A stretch of 64,000 nucleotides of DNA from the NCBI GenBank assembly GCA_016844945.1, contig JAERTJ010000092.1, forward strand, positions 16,587 through 80,586, read 5' to 3'. Origin of the DNA: Fidelibacterota bacterium. Its GTDB lineage: Bacteria > Fidelibacterota > UBA8477 > JABMPR01. The notes beneath the pieces are model-generated. The model was not told the DNA's origin. It saw nothing but the letters and a program-made list of their open reading frames with translations, and did not search any database. Every line of letters starts with the position of its first letter. Position 1 is the first letter of the stretch. The position numbers and the translations under genes are program-made. Shown here one piece after another: positions 53,457 through 64,000 of this stretch.

Positions 53457-54611
53457 TTATTCAGGAGACATAAGGTCGGAGCTGATCTCATCGGTAAGCG
53501 CCCAGCCCTGTGGACTCAACATAGCATGATTGTTCTTAACAACGATCTTATCTGCCCATTTCAAAAATATATCATCTTTTGTTTCCAACAGATCTTCATC
53601 AAACTCCAATGAGAATTCATCCAAATCAAGACCTTCTGTCAGACGCAAGCGAGTTAGGATCATTTCATTTCTTGCCATAGTTCTAGAAATTTGTTCTGAT
53701 TCATCTATGGCAGAGCCTGTCGCATTCATATCCCTCAGGTATTGATCCAGGTTTCTGATATTCCAATGCCTCCGGTGACTGAAATAAGAATGGGCGGCTG
53801 GTCCAAACCCCAAGTACTCTACGCCTCTCCAGTAATTCAAGTTGTGTCTACACTGATATCCTGGTCTAGAGTGATTTGATATTTCATAGTTGGGATAACC
53901 CTCTGCCTCAAGAAACTCACGTCCCCAGGCATACATGCCATTGTCTACAGTCTCCTCCAACATCTTGATATGCCCGGCATCCACCCATCGGTGTAAGGCA
54001 GTCCCTTCTTCTACAGTAAGCGAATAGGTCGAAATATGCTCGGGATTCATGGATACCAAGTGTTTCAAGTCACCGATCCATTGATCTCTGCTTTGTCCCG
54101 GGATGGCAAAGATTAGATCTGCAGAAACATTGTCAAAGCCTGCCTGACGCACATCATCATAAGTTGAAAAACTCTTCTCAACGGTATGGATACGACTCAT
54201 GAATTTTAACAGCTCAGGTTGGAAACTCTGCATACCAATACTGATACGATTGATTCCCAATTGTCTATACGCTAGTAAATTTTCCAGACTGGCTTCACCT
54301 GGATTAACCTCCATACCAATTTCCATTTGATCCGCATGAGGTGCCAAATTTAACAGACGATTCAGAAGCAATTCCAAATGAGGTGGTGCCAGGAGATTTG
54401 GTGTCCCCCCGCCAAAAAATATGGTATCAATATAATGGTTGGATAAATCATGCCGTTTGCCTGCCTGACGTATCTCTTTCAAAGTGGCTTGCAGGTATGC
54501 GGGTATTGAGTTTTCTCTACCAATGATGGAGTAAAAATCACAATAGGTACATTTAGCCTTACAGAATGGTACATGGATATACACGGCAAGAGGTTTAGGT
54601 GTATTTGTCAT
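53457..54611 (-). CDS. hemW: HemW-type radical SAM protein
   Basis: The 384-residue radical SAM protein has CKAKCTYC (CxxxCxxC) at about 17-24, GGGTPNLL (SAM-binding GGE-like loop), NPGE, GINRISIGMQSF and the HemW C-terminal domain with the GRRHWNIRN-like region. HemW proteins are heme chaperones related to anaerobic coproporphyrinogen oxidase HemN; the extra Cys after CxxxCxxC that marks HemN is not seen. The ATG at 54611 starts the family N-terminus AVYIHVPFC within 10 residues. Confidence 0.9.
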   Translation of the reverse strand: MTNTPKPLAVYIHVPFCKAKCTYCDFYSIIGRENSIPAYLQATLKEIRQAGKRHDLSNHYIDTIFFGGGTPNLLAPPHLELLLNRLLNLAPHADQMEIGMEVNPGEASLENLLAYRQLGINRISIGMQSFQPELLKFMSRIHTVEKSFSTYDDVRQAGFDNVSADLIFAIPGQSRDQWIGDLKHLVSMNPEHISTYSLTVEEGTALHRWVDAGHIKMLEETVDNGMYAWGREFLEAEGYPNYEISNHSRPGYQCRHNLNYWRGVEYLGFGPAAHSYFSHRRHWNIRNLDQYLRDMNATGSAIDESEQISRTMARNEMILTRLRLTEGLDLDEFSLEFDEDLLETKDDIFLKWADKIVVKNNHAMLSPQGWALTDEISSDLMSPE

Positions 54612-54803
54612 GCAGGAATGTAGAAGAAATTAGAATTACTGGTTCATATAATTATTTTAATTTGCAACTGTTTCCTTTTGCATGGGGCATGGTCCCGTTT
54701 ACTTTGCGTGGCAAGATGAATGCTCACCATCCAATCTTCCGAAACCTTCAAAAATGCTTACAGCCAACACACATGCACCTGAGGATGGGTAAAAATGTCA
54801 TGA

Positions 54804-56303
<1,500 letters not shown>

Positions 56304-56346
56304 ATATTAAGATGATAATTAATCGATCGTTTCTACAGGAGATAGC

Positions 56347-57624
56347 ATGAAAAACACCATCGTCGTTGGTGCTCAATGGGGTGATGAGGGCAAAGGAAAG
56401 CTGGTAGATGTACTTGCTGAACAAAGTGATCTGGTTGTCAGATTTAATGGCGGTGGAAATGCCGGTCATACAGTTATGCATGCCGGAGAGACATATAAAT
56501 TTCATTATATGCCTTCAGGAATGTTGCACAACAAAGTGTGTATCCTTGGTACAGGTGTAGTTATCAATCCTAAGGATCTCCTTGAAGAAATTGATTCATT
56601 CACATCGAGTGGTCATAAACCTCAATTAAAAATTAGTGCCCGGGCTCATGTCATTTTCCCACACCACCAGCTCATCGATGCCAAAGGGGGTGGCAAAATT
56701 GGTACAACGGGTCGTGGAATTGGTCCTACGTATTCACAGAAAGCCTCTCGTATAAACTTGAGAATGCTGGATCTCATTGCCGATGACGCCGTGGATCGAA
56801 TCAAAACTGCACTCAAAGATGTTCGAGATATGCTCATCATGGACGAAATTTTCAACGAAGAAGAATTCGCTTCCTACTGTGAAGCGGTCTCTACTGAATA
56901 CGCCGGATTTGGTGATCAATTCAAACCATTTATTACAGATACTGAAGATCTGGTAAGGATTGCCAGTAAGTCAGAAGAGCAGGTTCTGTTTGAAGGTGCT
57001 CAAGGAACCCTTCTGGATCTGAACTATGGAACATATCCTTTTGTGACATCCAGTTCAACACTTGCGGCCGCTGCCTTTGTGGGTGGTGGGGCAATTCCTG
57101 GCGTTCCAATCAGAATTCTGGGGATTACAAAAGCCTACACGACTCGAGTCGGTGAGGGGCCATTCCCAACCGAACTTGAGGGTGATGCGGCAGTTAACCT
57201 GAGGGAAGCGGGTCATGAATATGGAGCCACGACTGGTAGACCTCGCCGCGTTGGTCATCTGGATCTCTACGCATTACGTTATGCCATCAGAATTTCTGGA
57301 ATCCAGGAACTGGCAATGACAAAAATAGATACACTAGCCCTCGTGGATGGTGTCAAAGCCTGTATCGGTTATAAAATCGATGGCAATGAAATCGACTATT
57401 TTCCTGCTGACGCACCAACGCTTGAACTGGTTGAACCTATTTATAAAGACATTCCCAATATTACTAGTCTTAGCAAAGAGGAATGGCTCACGCTTCAGGG
57501 AAAAGCTAAGACTGACCTTCCCGACAGCATTCAGAGTTACATTAAATTCATTGAAGATTTCGTAGAAATCCCCATTACGATCCTGTCCCACGGACCAGAA
57601 AGGAATGAAACCATTGTCTTCTGA
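56347..57624 (+). CDS. purA: adenylosuccinate synthetase
   Basis: PurA joins IMP and aspartate using GTP. The 425-residue protein begins VVGAQWGDEGKGKLVDVLAE (P-loop, catalytic Asp) and shows NGGGNAGHTV, GRGIGPTYSQKASR, VLFEGAQGTLLDLNYGTYPF and TTGRPRRVGHLDL, all family signatures. It is flanked by guaB (43 bp upstream) and purB (20-nt overlap), so the AMP and GMP branch genes lie together. Confidence 0.98.
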   Translation: MKNTIVVGAQWGDEGKGKLVDVLAEQSDLVVRFNGGGNAGHTVMHAGETYKFHYMPSGMLHNKVCILGTGVVINPKDLLEEIDSFTSSGHKPQLKISARAHVIFPHHQLIDAKGGGKIGTTGRGIGPTYSQKASRINLRMLDLIADDAVDRIKTALKDVRDMLIMDEIFNEEEFASYCEAVSTEYAGFGDQFKPFITDTEDLVRIASKSEEQVLFEGAQGTLLDLNYGTYPFVTSSSTLAAAAFVGGGAIPGVPIRILGITKAYTTRVGEGPFPTELEGDAAVNLREAGHEYGATTGRPRRVGHLDLYALRYAIRISGIQELAMTKIDTLALVDGVKACIGYKIDGNEIDYFPADAPTLELVEPIYKDIPNITSLSKEEWLTLQGKAKTDLPDSIQSYIKFIEDFVEIPITILSHGPERNETIVF

Positions 57625-58951
57625 AGCCCTATTTAACCTATCCCCCCTTGATGGTCGTTATGCCAGCGATCTTCAGGATGTCCAGGAGGTTTTTTCTGAG
57701 AGCCGCCTGATCCGAGAGCGTATCCATGTTGAGATGGTTTATCTGAAAGCCTTCCTCAAGGCAACTGGTCGTGCCGATTGGTGGCAGGAGGCGTATATGA
57801 CCATTTACACGGATCTCAGTGAACGGGATCTGGATTATATCAAAGAGATTGAAAGTCACACCAAGCACGATGTAGCAGCTGTAATTGAATTCATCAAAGT
57901 ACAGTTACCTGAAAAAGTCCAGCCTTATGTTCATTTTGGCCTGACCTCAGAGGATGTAAATAACCTTTCACACGGTTTGATGATCATTGCTGCCCGGGAT
58001 ATCCTTCTGAAACATCTAAGGGGTCTCATCTCTGAATTATCAGGGTTAGCAAAGGACAACCGGGATCGACGGATGATTGGTCGTACCCATGGTGAAGTTG
58101 CAACTCCAACAACCATGGGAAAAGAGCTGGCACTCTATAGTGTGCGCTTTGCAAAAATGTATGCTGAGCTCAAATCCATGAATATCCAGGGTAAAATACT
58201 TGGAGCTACTGGCAACTTGAATGCCTTTGTAGGCACCTATCCTGATGTTGACTGGTTTGCATTGACAAAAGAGGTTGTAGAAGAGCTAGGTTTGGAGCAT
58301 ACGTTGTTCAGCCTGCAGATCATGCCGGGTGATACCTATGCTACCCTCCTTGATTCAGTAAAGCGATTAAGTGGTTTGTTAATTGATTATGACCAGAATA
58401 TCTGGACCTATTTCATGCTGGCATACCTATATCAAAAGGCGGATGCGTCTTCTATTGGATCCTCCACTATGCCACATAAAATCAATCCCATCAAATTCGA
58501 AAATTCGGAAGGTAACGCCCAGATTGCAGAGAGTTCACTGACGTTTTTTAGTCAGAAGTTCATGAAAACGCGTCTTCAACGTGATCTCACAGATTCGACG
58601 GTGAAACGGAACATTGGTACCGCTTTTGGTCATATTGTGCTGGCAGTTATTTATGCCACACGAGGTACCAGCGATATCCTAATTAATGATGCCAAGATGG
58701 ATGAAGAACTGGCGAACAATGGGCAATTCTTTTCAGAGTTGGTACAGTTGGTAGAGCGAGATCGGGGTGCATCAGATGGATATGATCACCTGAAAAAACA
58801 AACCCGTGGCAAGCGTATGAGCTATGCTGAAATGGTAGAGATGATGACTGCAGCTGGTATTGAAGCAGATACCATTGAAACCTATGTCAAGGGTATGACC
58901 GGTGTTATTTGTGATAAGGCACTTGAAGAAGTCGAACGGCTGATAGCTTAA
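57605..58951 (+). CDS. purB: adenylosuccinate lyase
   Basis: PurB cleaves SAICAR and adenylosuccinate, releasing fumarate. The 448 residues have the fumarase-superfamily pattern: LSPLDGRYASD at the start, TSEDVNNLSHGLM, RTHGEVATPTTMGKE and SSTMPHKINPIKFENSEGN (mobile loop with catalytic Ser). It overlaps the purA end by 20 nt. ATG 57605 is adopted though AAAGGA abuts it; TTG 57614, 9 nt from that site, is a serious alternative start and would drop three residues. A stem-loop terminator follows. Confidence 0.97.
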   Translation: MKPLSSEALFNLSPLDGRYASDLQDVQEVFSESRLIRERIHVEMVYLKAFLKATGRADWWQEAYMTIYTDLSERDLDYIKEIESHTKHDVAAVIEFIKVQLPEKVQPYVHFGLTSEDVNNLSHGLMIIAARDILLKHLRGLISELSGLAKDNRDRRMIGRTHGEVATPTTMGKELALYSVRFAKMYAELKSMNIQGKILGATGNLNAFVGTYPDVDWFALTKEVVEELGLEHTLFSLQIMPGDTYATLLDSVKRLSGLLIDYDQNIWTYFMLAYLYQKADASSIGSSTMPHKINPIKFENSEGNAQIAESSLTFFSQKFMKTRLQRDLTDSTVKRNIGTAFGHIVLAVIYATRGTSDILINDAKMDEELANNGQFFSELVQLVERDRGASDGYDHLKKQTRGKRMSYAEMVEMMTAAGIEADTIETYVKGMTGVICDKALEEVERLIA

Positions 58952-58962
58952 TTCTGCTATCT

Positions 58963-58992
58963 AATTACCCCGCCCTGAAGGACGGGGTAATT
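58963..58992. terminator. bidirectional hairpin between purB and purD
   Basis: AATTACCCCG (58963-58972) and CGGGGTAATT (58983-58992) form a perfect 10-bp stem over a 10-nt loop, between convergent purB (+) and purD (-). The flanking T/A runs are short; a terminator for both strands is likely. Confidence 0.8.
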
Positions 58993-59002
58993 GTATCTAG
59001 AG

Positions 59003-60253
59003 CTAGCTGCCAATATCCTTCCGGATAGTTTTCCCCTCAAACTGAATTAATTCACCATTCGTATAGGATGATTCTAAAGCTTCGTCAACGGTTTCAGCAA
59101 GAGTGGTAACATTAAGCACCCTTCCGCCACTGGTCACGACTTCACCCGATGCAAGTTTTGTCCCAGCATGGAATACAACAGAGCTTTTCACCCGATCCAG
59201 ACCAGATATCGGTAAACCCTTTGGATAAGCTTCTGGATAGCCCTGAGAGGCTAAAACGATGGTTGCTGCAGCACCCTCATCCCAGATGATCTCGATTTCA
59301 TTTAACCGATCATCAATCACTGCATCAAAAATTTCAGCCAGGTCCGTTTTGAGGCGCGGCAGGATGACCTGAGTCTCAGGATCACCAAAACGCACGTTAT
59401 ACTCCAAAACTCTCGGACCAGCTTCTGTGAGCATGATTCCACAATAAAGAATACCCTTGAAGGGTCTGCCCTCGTGCCGCATACCCTCCAGAGTGGGTTC
59501 GATGATATTTTCGAGGCAATAAGCTTCCAATTCATCATCGTAAAGTGGATTCGGAGAGATTGCTCCCATTCCACCTGTATTCAAACCTGTGTCTCCTTCG
59601 CCGATTCGCTTATAATCTTTGGCTGAAACCATGGGTACAACAGTCTTTGAGTCAACAAAACACAGCATGGACAATTCTGGACCGGTCATGAACTCTTCTA
59701 TGATTATTTCATCTCCTGCTGCACCGAAGACTTTGTCCTCCATCATCTCACGGACGCCCTGCTGAGCATCCTCTTTAGTAGGGGATATAAGCACACCCTT
59801 TCCAGCAGCGAGACCATCAGCTTTGATCACAATGGGATAGGTCGTATTGGCTTCCAGGAACTTTATGGCTGGACCTGCTTCAGTAAAGCGATGATATTCT
59901 GCAGTGGGTATCTGGTATTTAGCTAATAATTCCTTTGTGAAAACTTTGCTGCCTTCCAGGATAGCCGCCCGAGCATTGGGTCCAAATATTCTCAAATTGG
60001 CAGCTTCAAATTCATCAACGATCCCGTTGACTAATGGAACTTCAGGACCCACCATGGTCATTCCGATTTCATTTTCCCGGGCGAACTTCAACAGACCAGG
60101 GATATCTCCATCTGATAGGTCAATATTTGTAGCAATTTCCTCTGTGCCAGCATTTCCAGGTGCGCAAAACACTTCAGACACCCGTGAACTTTGAACCAGT
60201 TTCCAGACCAACGTGTGCTCACGACCCCCACCACCAATAACAAGTACTTTCAT
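59003..60253 (-). CDS. purD: phosphoribosylamine-glycine ligase PurD
   Basis: PurD is the ATP-grasp enzyme that makes GAR, the second step of IMP synthesis. The frame opens at 60301, but ATG 60253 starts the family N-terminus MKVLVIGGGGREHTLVWKL, giving 416 residues. Visible are GPEVPLVNGIVDEFE, IVIKADGLAAGKGVLI, EEFMTGPELSMLCF, DYKRIGEGDTGLNTGGMGA and EYNVRFGDPETQ. It is the last purine gene on the minus strand, separated from the Cys-rich gene by a terminator, so it probably has its own promoter. Confidence 0.96.
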   Translation of the reverse strand: MKVLVIGGGGREHTLVWKLVQSSRVSEVFCAPGNAGTEEIATNIDLSDGDIPGLLKFARENEIGMTMVGPEVPLVNGIVDEFEAANLRIFGPNARAAILEGSKVFTKELLAKYQIPTAEYHRFTEAGPAIKFLEANTTYPIVIKADGLAAGKGVLISPTKEDAQQGVREMMEDKVFGAAGDEIIIEEFMTGPELSMLCFVDSKTVVPMVSAKDYKRIGEGDTGLNTGGMGAISPNPLYDDELEAYCLENIIEPTLEGMRHEGRPFKGILYCGIMLTEAGPRVLEYNVRFGDPETQVILPRLKTDLAEIFDAVIDDRLNEIEIIWDEGAAATIVLASQGYPEAYPKGLPISGLDRVKSSVVFHAGTKLASGEVVTSGGRVLNVTTLAETVDEALESSYTNGELIQFEGKTIRKDIGS

Positions 60254-60325
60254 ATTTTTAATCCCCAAATAGTTAAATGCTTTAACATATCTTCGCTTCA
60301 ATATAAACTAGATACACCCAGGTAT

Positions 60326-60364
60326 AAAAAAGAATGGGGAGAGCAACTGTGCCCTCCCCATTCT
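60326..60364 (-). terminator. terminator after the Cys/His-rich lipoprotein gene
   Basis: On the minus strand AGAATGGGGAG pairs with CTCCCCATTCT (60331-60341 with 60354-60364), 11 bp, followed by a T run (60326-60332). This is a strong rho-independent terminator about 40 bp after the lipoprotein stop. Confidence 0.9.
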
Positions 60365-60402
60365 CAATAAATCAATGTGAGACTGTTTAAAAGTAAAGAG
60401 GA

Positions 60403-60804
60403 TTAATCTTTATCTTCGCCACCCTCATGACCTTCTTCTGAACCCTCAGAATGCTCGTCTTCATCAGCTTCTTCAGCGTGCTTGGCTTTGCAGCCTTCTT
60501 TACATGCATCTGTACAAACATGATCTGCACCATGCTCTTCCATATGAGCTGCTTTGCATTCTGCTGAACATTCCTCTGAGCATTCATGTTCTTTAGCCAT
60601 GGCATCAGCTGAGTGGTCACAGGCATCAGTACAGACATGCTCTTTAGCCATTGCTTTTTCTTCGGAATGATCACAAGCTGCGGTGCAAACATGAGCTTCT
60701 TTTGAACCACAAGATGCTTCTTCTTCAGACTTGCAGGCTTCTTTCTGTGCACAACTAACCAGTACAAACATGGCTACAACAAAAACGACGAGTAACTTTT
60801 TCAC
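60403..60804 (-). CDS. Cys/His-rich lipoprotein, putative metal binder
   Basis: This 133-residue protein has a lipoprotein signal (MKKLLVVFVVAMFVLVSC, lipobox LVSC, Cys18). The mature part holds four copies of H-x-C-x3-C (H38/C40/C44, H56/C58/C62, H73/C75/C79, H95/C97/C101), with Asp/Glu/Lys/Ala between them, 13 Cys in all, and ends in an acidic His-containing tail. Start GTG 60804 has TTAAGGGAGA upstream. No known family was recognised; metal binding or storage at the outer membrane is inferred from composition. An out-of-frame overlapping frame with repeats (60387-60767) is a shadow. Confidence 0.75.
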   Translation of the reverse strand: MKKLLVVFVVAMFVLVSCAQKEACKSEEEASCGSKEAHVCTAACDHSEEKAMAKEHVCTDACDHSADAMAKEHECSEECSAECKAAHMEEHGADHVCTDACKEGCKAKHAEEADEDEHSEGSEEGHEGGEDKD

Positions 60805-60936
60805 AAATTTTCTCCCTTAAATTTTTGAGTATCATCAAATGCCATTATGCATTCTTGACAATATCAATACTATATGGATGAATCCAATGCTATTCGTATT
60901 TATAAATGTCCGCTGTACTACACAAATTCATTTTTA

Positions 60937-62475
60937 TTAATGTTTGAAATGTCTCATTCCGGTAAAGACCATTGAAATTCCATACTTATCACAGGCTGCA
61001 ATAGAGTCCTCATCTCGGACAGATCCACCAGGTTGAATGATTGCAGTTACCCCAGCGGTATGCGCTTTTTCAACAGAATCTGAGAATGGGAAAAATGCAT
61101 CTGAGGCTAAAGCGGATCCTTCTGTTGATGATTTGCTGCGATCAAGTGCATTGTCTACTGCCCAGATTCGACTGGTCTGACCTGCACCTACACCCTGGGT
61201 TGCGCCATCTTTGACCACGACAATTGCATTTGACTTGGCATGTTTTACCACTCTCCAGGCCAGTTTGAGATCAGCCCATTCCTGTTCTGATGGCTGTTTC
61301 TCTGTAACAACCTTATAGTTCTCATCATCCATTTTGTGCAAGTCTGCTTCCTGGATGAGCAAGCCTCCATCTACTTTTTTATAGAAATAGGGTTCCGGTG
61401 AAATTGGATTCATAATATCTGCCAACTCGAGAAGTCTAAGGTTCTTCTTTTTCTTGAGAACTGTCAATGCTTCCTCAGAATATGAAGGGGCAATGACAAT
61501 CTCGAGGAAGATTTTATTCATCTCAACTGCAGTCTCACCGTCAACCTCTCCGTTCACAACTACAATTCCACCAAAGATGGAAACGGGGTCGGCCTTGTAA
61601 GCTCTCTCATAGGCTTCAAAAACAGATTTTCCTGTACCCACTCCACATGGATTGGCATGCTTGAGGGCGACAACAGTGGGATCCGTAAATTCACGAATCA
61701 TCTCGATGGCTGCAGAGGCATCCCCAATGTTGTTATAGGAAAGCTCTTTGCCATGGAGCTGAACAGCACCACTGAGACGACCATCCAGTACAGATATCGC
61801 ACGATAGAATGCTGCGGATTGATGCGGGTTCTCCCCATAGCGTAAACTCTGTTGCTTTTCAAAACTCACTGACATTTGCTCCGGTAAGTCACTATCTCCC
61901 AGCTCTTTAGCCAGATATTGACTGATGAGGGTATCGTATTGTGCAGTGTGTCTAAAGCCTTTAAGCGCCATTTGCTTTCGGAATGCATCATCCAGAGAAC
62001 AAGATTTGCTAATCTCGATAAAACTCTCATAATCCGAGGGGTCAGTGAGTAGCGTTACAGAGTCAGAATTCTTGCCAGCTGCCCGAATCAGGGTCACACC
62101 ACCGATATCGATGTTTTCAGTGGCTTGTGCCATGGTCACACCGGGTTTAAGGATGGTTGCTTTAAAGGGATACAGATTAACCACGACCAGATCGATCATT
62201 GGAATACCCAGCTCATCAGCTTCCGTCATATGGGCTTCAATCTTACGGTTTGCCAGGATACCACCATGAATTTTAGGCTGAAGTGTCTTAACACGCCCTC
62301 CTAAACATTCAGGAAATCCTGTTATATCGCTGATACCTATTACCGGTATATCATTGTCTGTCAGCAACTTAGCGGTACCACCAGTGGAAATAATTTCTAC
62401 ACCTTCGCTGTATAAAAACTGTGCCAGCTCCAATACACCTGTTTTGTCTGATACGCTAATCAAGGCTCGTTGCAT
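60937..62475 (-). CDS. purH: bifunctional AICAR transformylase/IMP cyclohydrolase PurH
   Basis: PurH makes the last two steps to IMP. The frame opens at 62556; ATG 62475 is preferred since AAGGGAGA precedes it and MQRALISVSDKTGVLEL is the family start, giving 512 residues. The N-terminal cyclohydrolase half (about 1-200) shows STGGTAKLL and the transformylase half RYGENPHQSAAF and KHANPCGVG, then FFPFSDSVEKA near the end. It is 28 bp after purN and may be co-transcribed with purM-purN. Confidence 0.97.
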   Translation of the reverse strand: MQRALISVSDKTGVLELAQFLYSEGVEIISTGGTAKLLTDNDIPVIGISDITGFPECLGGRVKTLQPKIHGGILANRKIEAHMTEADELGIPMIDLVVVNLYPFKATILKPGVTMAQATENIDIGGVTLIRAAGKNSDSVTLLTDPSDYESFIEISKSCSLDDAFRKQMALKGFRHTAQYDTLISQYLAKELGDSDLPEQMSVSFEKQQSLRYGENPHQSAAFYRAISVLDGRLSGAVQLHGKELSYNNIGDASAAIEMIREFTDPTVVALKHANPCGVGTGKSVFEAYERAYKADPVSIFGGIVVVNGEVDGETAVEMNKIFLEIVIAPSYSEEALTVLKKKKNLRLLELADIMNPISPEPYFYKKVDGGLLIQEADLHKMDDENYKVVTEKQPSEQEWADLKLAWRVVKHAKSNAIVVVKDGATQGVGAGQTSRIWAVDNALDRSKSSTEGSALASDAFFPFSDSVEKAHTAGVTAIIQPGGSVRDEDSIAACDKYGISMVFTGMRHFKH

Positions 62476-62503
62476 TACGCTCTCCCTTAACCCTTTAGAT
62501 AAT

Positions 62504-63130
62504 TTATTGAGATATTTTAACATGATGCCCCTGGACTGATAGCAGTCCCTGGGCAAATAGACTTACTGCCTGTGGATAAATTTTCCATTCAGCTTCTTCC
62601 ATAACCCGTTTTTGAAGTGTCTCAGCATCATCATCCTGATGCACCTCAACAGCTTTTTGAAGAATCAATGGACCGGCATCAACCTCCGGTGTAACAAAAT
62701 GAACACTGGCGCCTGTGACTTTACATCCTGTTGCAAGGACAGCCTCGTGTACTTTCAGCCCGTAAAATCCAGGACCTGAGAAGGCTGGTATAAGGGCAGG
62801 ATGCACGTTCATCACACGATTTTTGAAGTGAGTAAAGAAATCTGGACCTAGGATAGCCATAAATCCAGCCAGTAGAACTAGATCAATATCGGCTGATCGC
62901 AAAGCATCTGATAATGCGTTGTCAAAGGCGGTTCCGTTTTCATAGCCCTTCCGACCAATAACCATTGTTGATACACCAGATTCTGCAGCGCGGGTCAGAG
63001 CAAAGGCATTCTTTTTATTTGATATGACCAATTCAACGCTGGCATTGGGGATACTCCCTGATTCAATTGCATCAAGAATGGCTTGCAGATTGGTGCCTCC
63101 CCCGGAGACAAGGACACCTATTCGAAGCAT
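62504..63130 (-). CDS. purN: GAR formyltransferase PurN
   Basis: PurN transfers the formyl group of 10-formyl-THF to GAR. The 208-residue protein begins [20 protein letters not shown] and contains the catalytic [12 protein letters not shown] (Asn and His), [23 protein letters not shown] and, near the end, [14 protein letters not shown] (catalytic Asp). Its start overlaps the end of purM by 13 nt, which indicates translational coupling. Confidence 0.97.
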   Translation of the reverse strand: MLRIGVLVSGGGTNLQAILDAIESGSIPNASVELVISNKKNAFALTRAAESGVSTMVIGRKGYENGTAFDNALSDALRSADIDLVLLAGFMAILGPDFFTHFKNRVMNVHPALIPAFSGPGFYGLKVHEAVLATGCKVTGASVHFVTPEVDAGPLILQKAVEVHQDDDAETLQKRVMEEAEWKIYPQAVSLFAQGLLSVQGHHVKISQ

Positions 63131-64000
63131 ATTGAGGTTTCTTCCTTTTCACGAGCTTCGATGCGACCAATGATGGTAGCGGGCTCATCCATTTGATCTA
63201 ATGATTTAAGAATACTTTGTGCCTTCTCAGCTGCCACGACCCAGACCATGCCAATACCCATATTAAATGTGTTATACATGCTCTCATCATCCAGACCAGA
63301 GGTCTCCTGTATCAAACCGAATATTTCCTTGTCTTGCCAACTGCCCTTTTTGATGACAGCTTTGAATGCTTCAGAATATGCTCGAGGAATGTTTTCAATA
63401 AATCCACCACCCGTAATATGAGCGATGGCATGAATATCATGCTTCTCAAGTACATCCAGGACTGGTTTGACATAAATTTTTGTTGGTGTCAACAGTGTTT
63501 CACCCAAGGTTGAGGTCTCAAAGGGTTCTGACCAACGATCCTCTGGGAAGAGTTTCCGTACCAGGGAAAATCCATTTGAATGAACACCGCTAGATGTTAA
63601 ACCGATTATCACATCACCCGATTTGACCTTTGAACCATCAATCATCTTGGGTTGATCTACCATCCCAACTGTGAACCCTGCAACGTCATACTCGCCTCTG
63701 GCATAAAAGCCAGGCATCTCAGCCGTTTCACCCCCCACCAGGGCAGCACCGGACTGGCGACAGCCCTCAGCAATACCGGCTACAATGCCTTCAACCTGTT
63801 CAGGTTCAAGGTTGCCTGTCGCTATATAATCCAGGAAGAAAAGCGGACGTGCACCCACGCAGACCACATCATTAACACACATAGCCACACAATCAATGCC
63901 AATGGAGTCGTGTTTATTCAGCGCAAACGCCAGTTTCAGTTTGGTTCCCACACCGTCGGTCCCAGAAACCAGAACCGGTTGGCTCATTCCAGTTACATTG
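63118..64000 (-). CDS. purM: AIR synthetase PurM, 5' part cut by window edge
   Basis: PurM converts FGAM to AIR with ATP. The frame is open to the right edge; the visible residues before the internal ATG (63987) are NVTG, so the true start and about 45-60 N-terminal residues lie outside. The shown 290 or so residues include [56 protein letters not shown] and [16 protein letters not shown], all PurM motifs. The 3' end overlaps purN. Confidence 0.96.
   Translation of the reverse strand, partial: NVTGMSQPVLVSGTDGVGTKLKLAFALNKHDSIGIDCVAMCVNDVVCVGARPLFFLDYIATGNLEPEQVEGIVAGIAEGCRQSGAALVGGETAEMPGFYARGEYDVAGFTVGMVDQPKMIDGSKVKSGDVIIGLTSSGVHSNGFSLVRKLFPEDRWSEPFETSTLGETLLTPTKIYVKPVLDVLEKHDIHAIAHITGGGFIENIPRAYSEAFKAVIKKGSWQDKEIFGLIQETSGLDDESMYNTFNMGIGMVWVVAAEKAQSILKSLDQMDEPATIIGRIEAREKEETSICFE

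Noticed and set aside
60387..60767. 126-residue repetitive frame with many basic residues and KKK runs
   Set aside because: It is an out-of-frame shadow of the Cys/His-rich lipoprotein, whose repeats it mirrors; that gene has a signal peptide and SD site.

Overview
The window comes from a Gram-negative, peptidoglycan-containing, mesophilic-looking bacterium of moderate GC content. A C25 (gingipain/PorU-type) peptidase with a FlgD-like C-terminal beta domain points to the FCB superphylum (Bacteroidetes/Chlorobi/Marinimicrobia/Latescibacteria-type lineages). A complete type IV pilus operon and clear Shine-Dalgarno sites fit a deep FCB lineage such as Marinimicrobia better than a classical Bacteroidete. 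This placement is inference from gene content, not from a marker tree. Almost all of the window is core genome: no insertion sequence, prophage, CRISPR array or rRNA was seen.

Layout. (1) 1-3.3 kb: the 3' part of a C25 peptidase, maf and a RodZ-like gene. (2) 3.6-19.5 kb: a tightly packed division and cell wall (dcw) cluster, mraZ-rsmH-ftsL-ftsI-murE-murF-mraY-murD-ftsW-murG-murC-ftsQ-ftsA-ftsZ, all on the plus strand, with a putative MraZ operator in front and hairpins behind. murB and ddl are not in it. (3) 19.8-21.8 kb: a RibD/DHFR-fold reductase and an ornithine aminotransferase-like gene. (4) 21.9-36.9 kb: a 14-gene type IV pilus operon on the minus strand, transcribed pilA, pilT, three minor (pseudo)pilins, pilM, pilN, pilO, a PilP/GspC-like gene, a secretin, a large Ig-repeat lipoprotein, pilB, pilC and pilD. 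(5) 37.3-38.8 kb: a purine permease and an unusual 92-nt tRNA-like gene. (6) 39-44.7 kb: an amidase, pepA, plsX and two small envelope genes. (7) 44.7-48.8 kb: an operon of an ABC-F ATPase, YhbY, an MFS transporter and a zinc-ribbon membrane protein. (8) 48.9-54.6 kb: an unknown gene, a UvrC-N/Cho-like nuclease, an SbcD-like phosphoesterase, an NFACT/RqcH-like protein and HemW. (9) 54.8-64 kb: purine synthesis, with guaB-purA-purB on plus and purM-purN-purH-(Cys/His-rich lipoprotein)-purD on minus.

How the parts work together. The dcw cluster covers the cytoplasmic Mur ligase steps MurC-F, lipid I/II formation (MraY, MurG) and the divisome (FtsZ/A/Q/L/I/W). The purine genes cover the late de novo steps, IMP formation, and the branches to AMP (purA, purB) and XMP (guaB). 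The most interesting region is the pilus operon. It combines T4P motor genes with features reminiscent of type II secretion: an I/J/K-like minor pilin trio with a 589-residue K-like candidate tip subunit, and a GspC-like anchored PilP. It adds a repeat-rich lipoprotein next to the secretin, and its assembly ATPase begins with an intact-looking two-motif MshEN domain, the known c-di-GMP-binding module.
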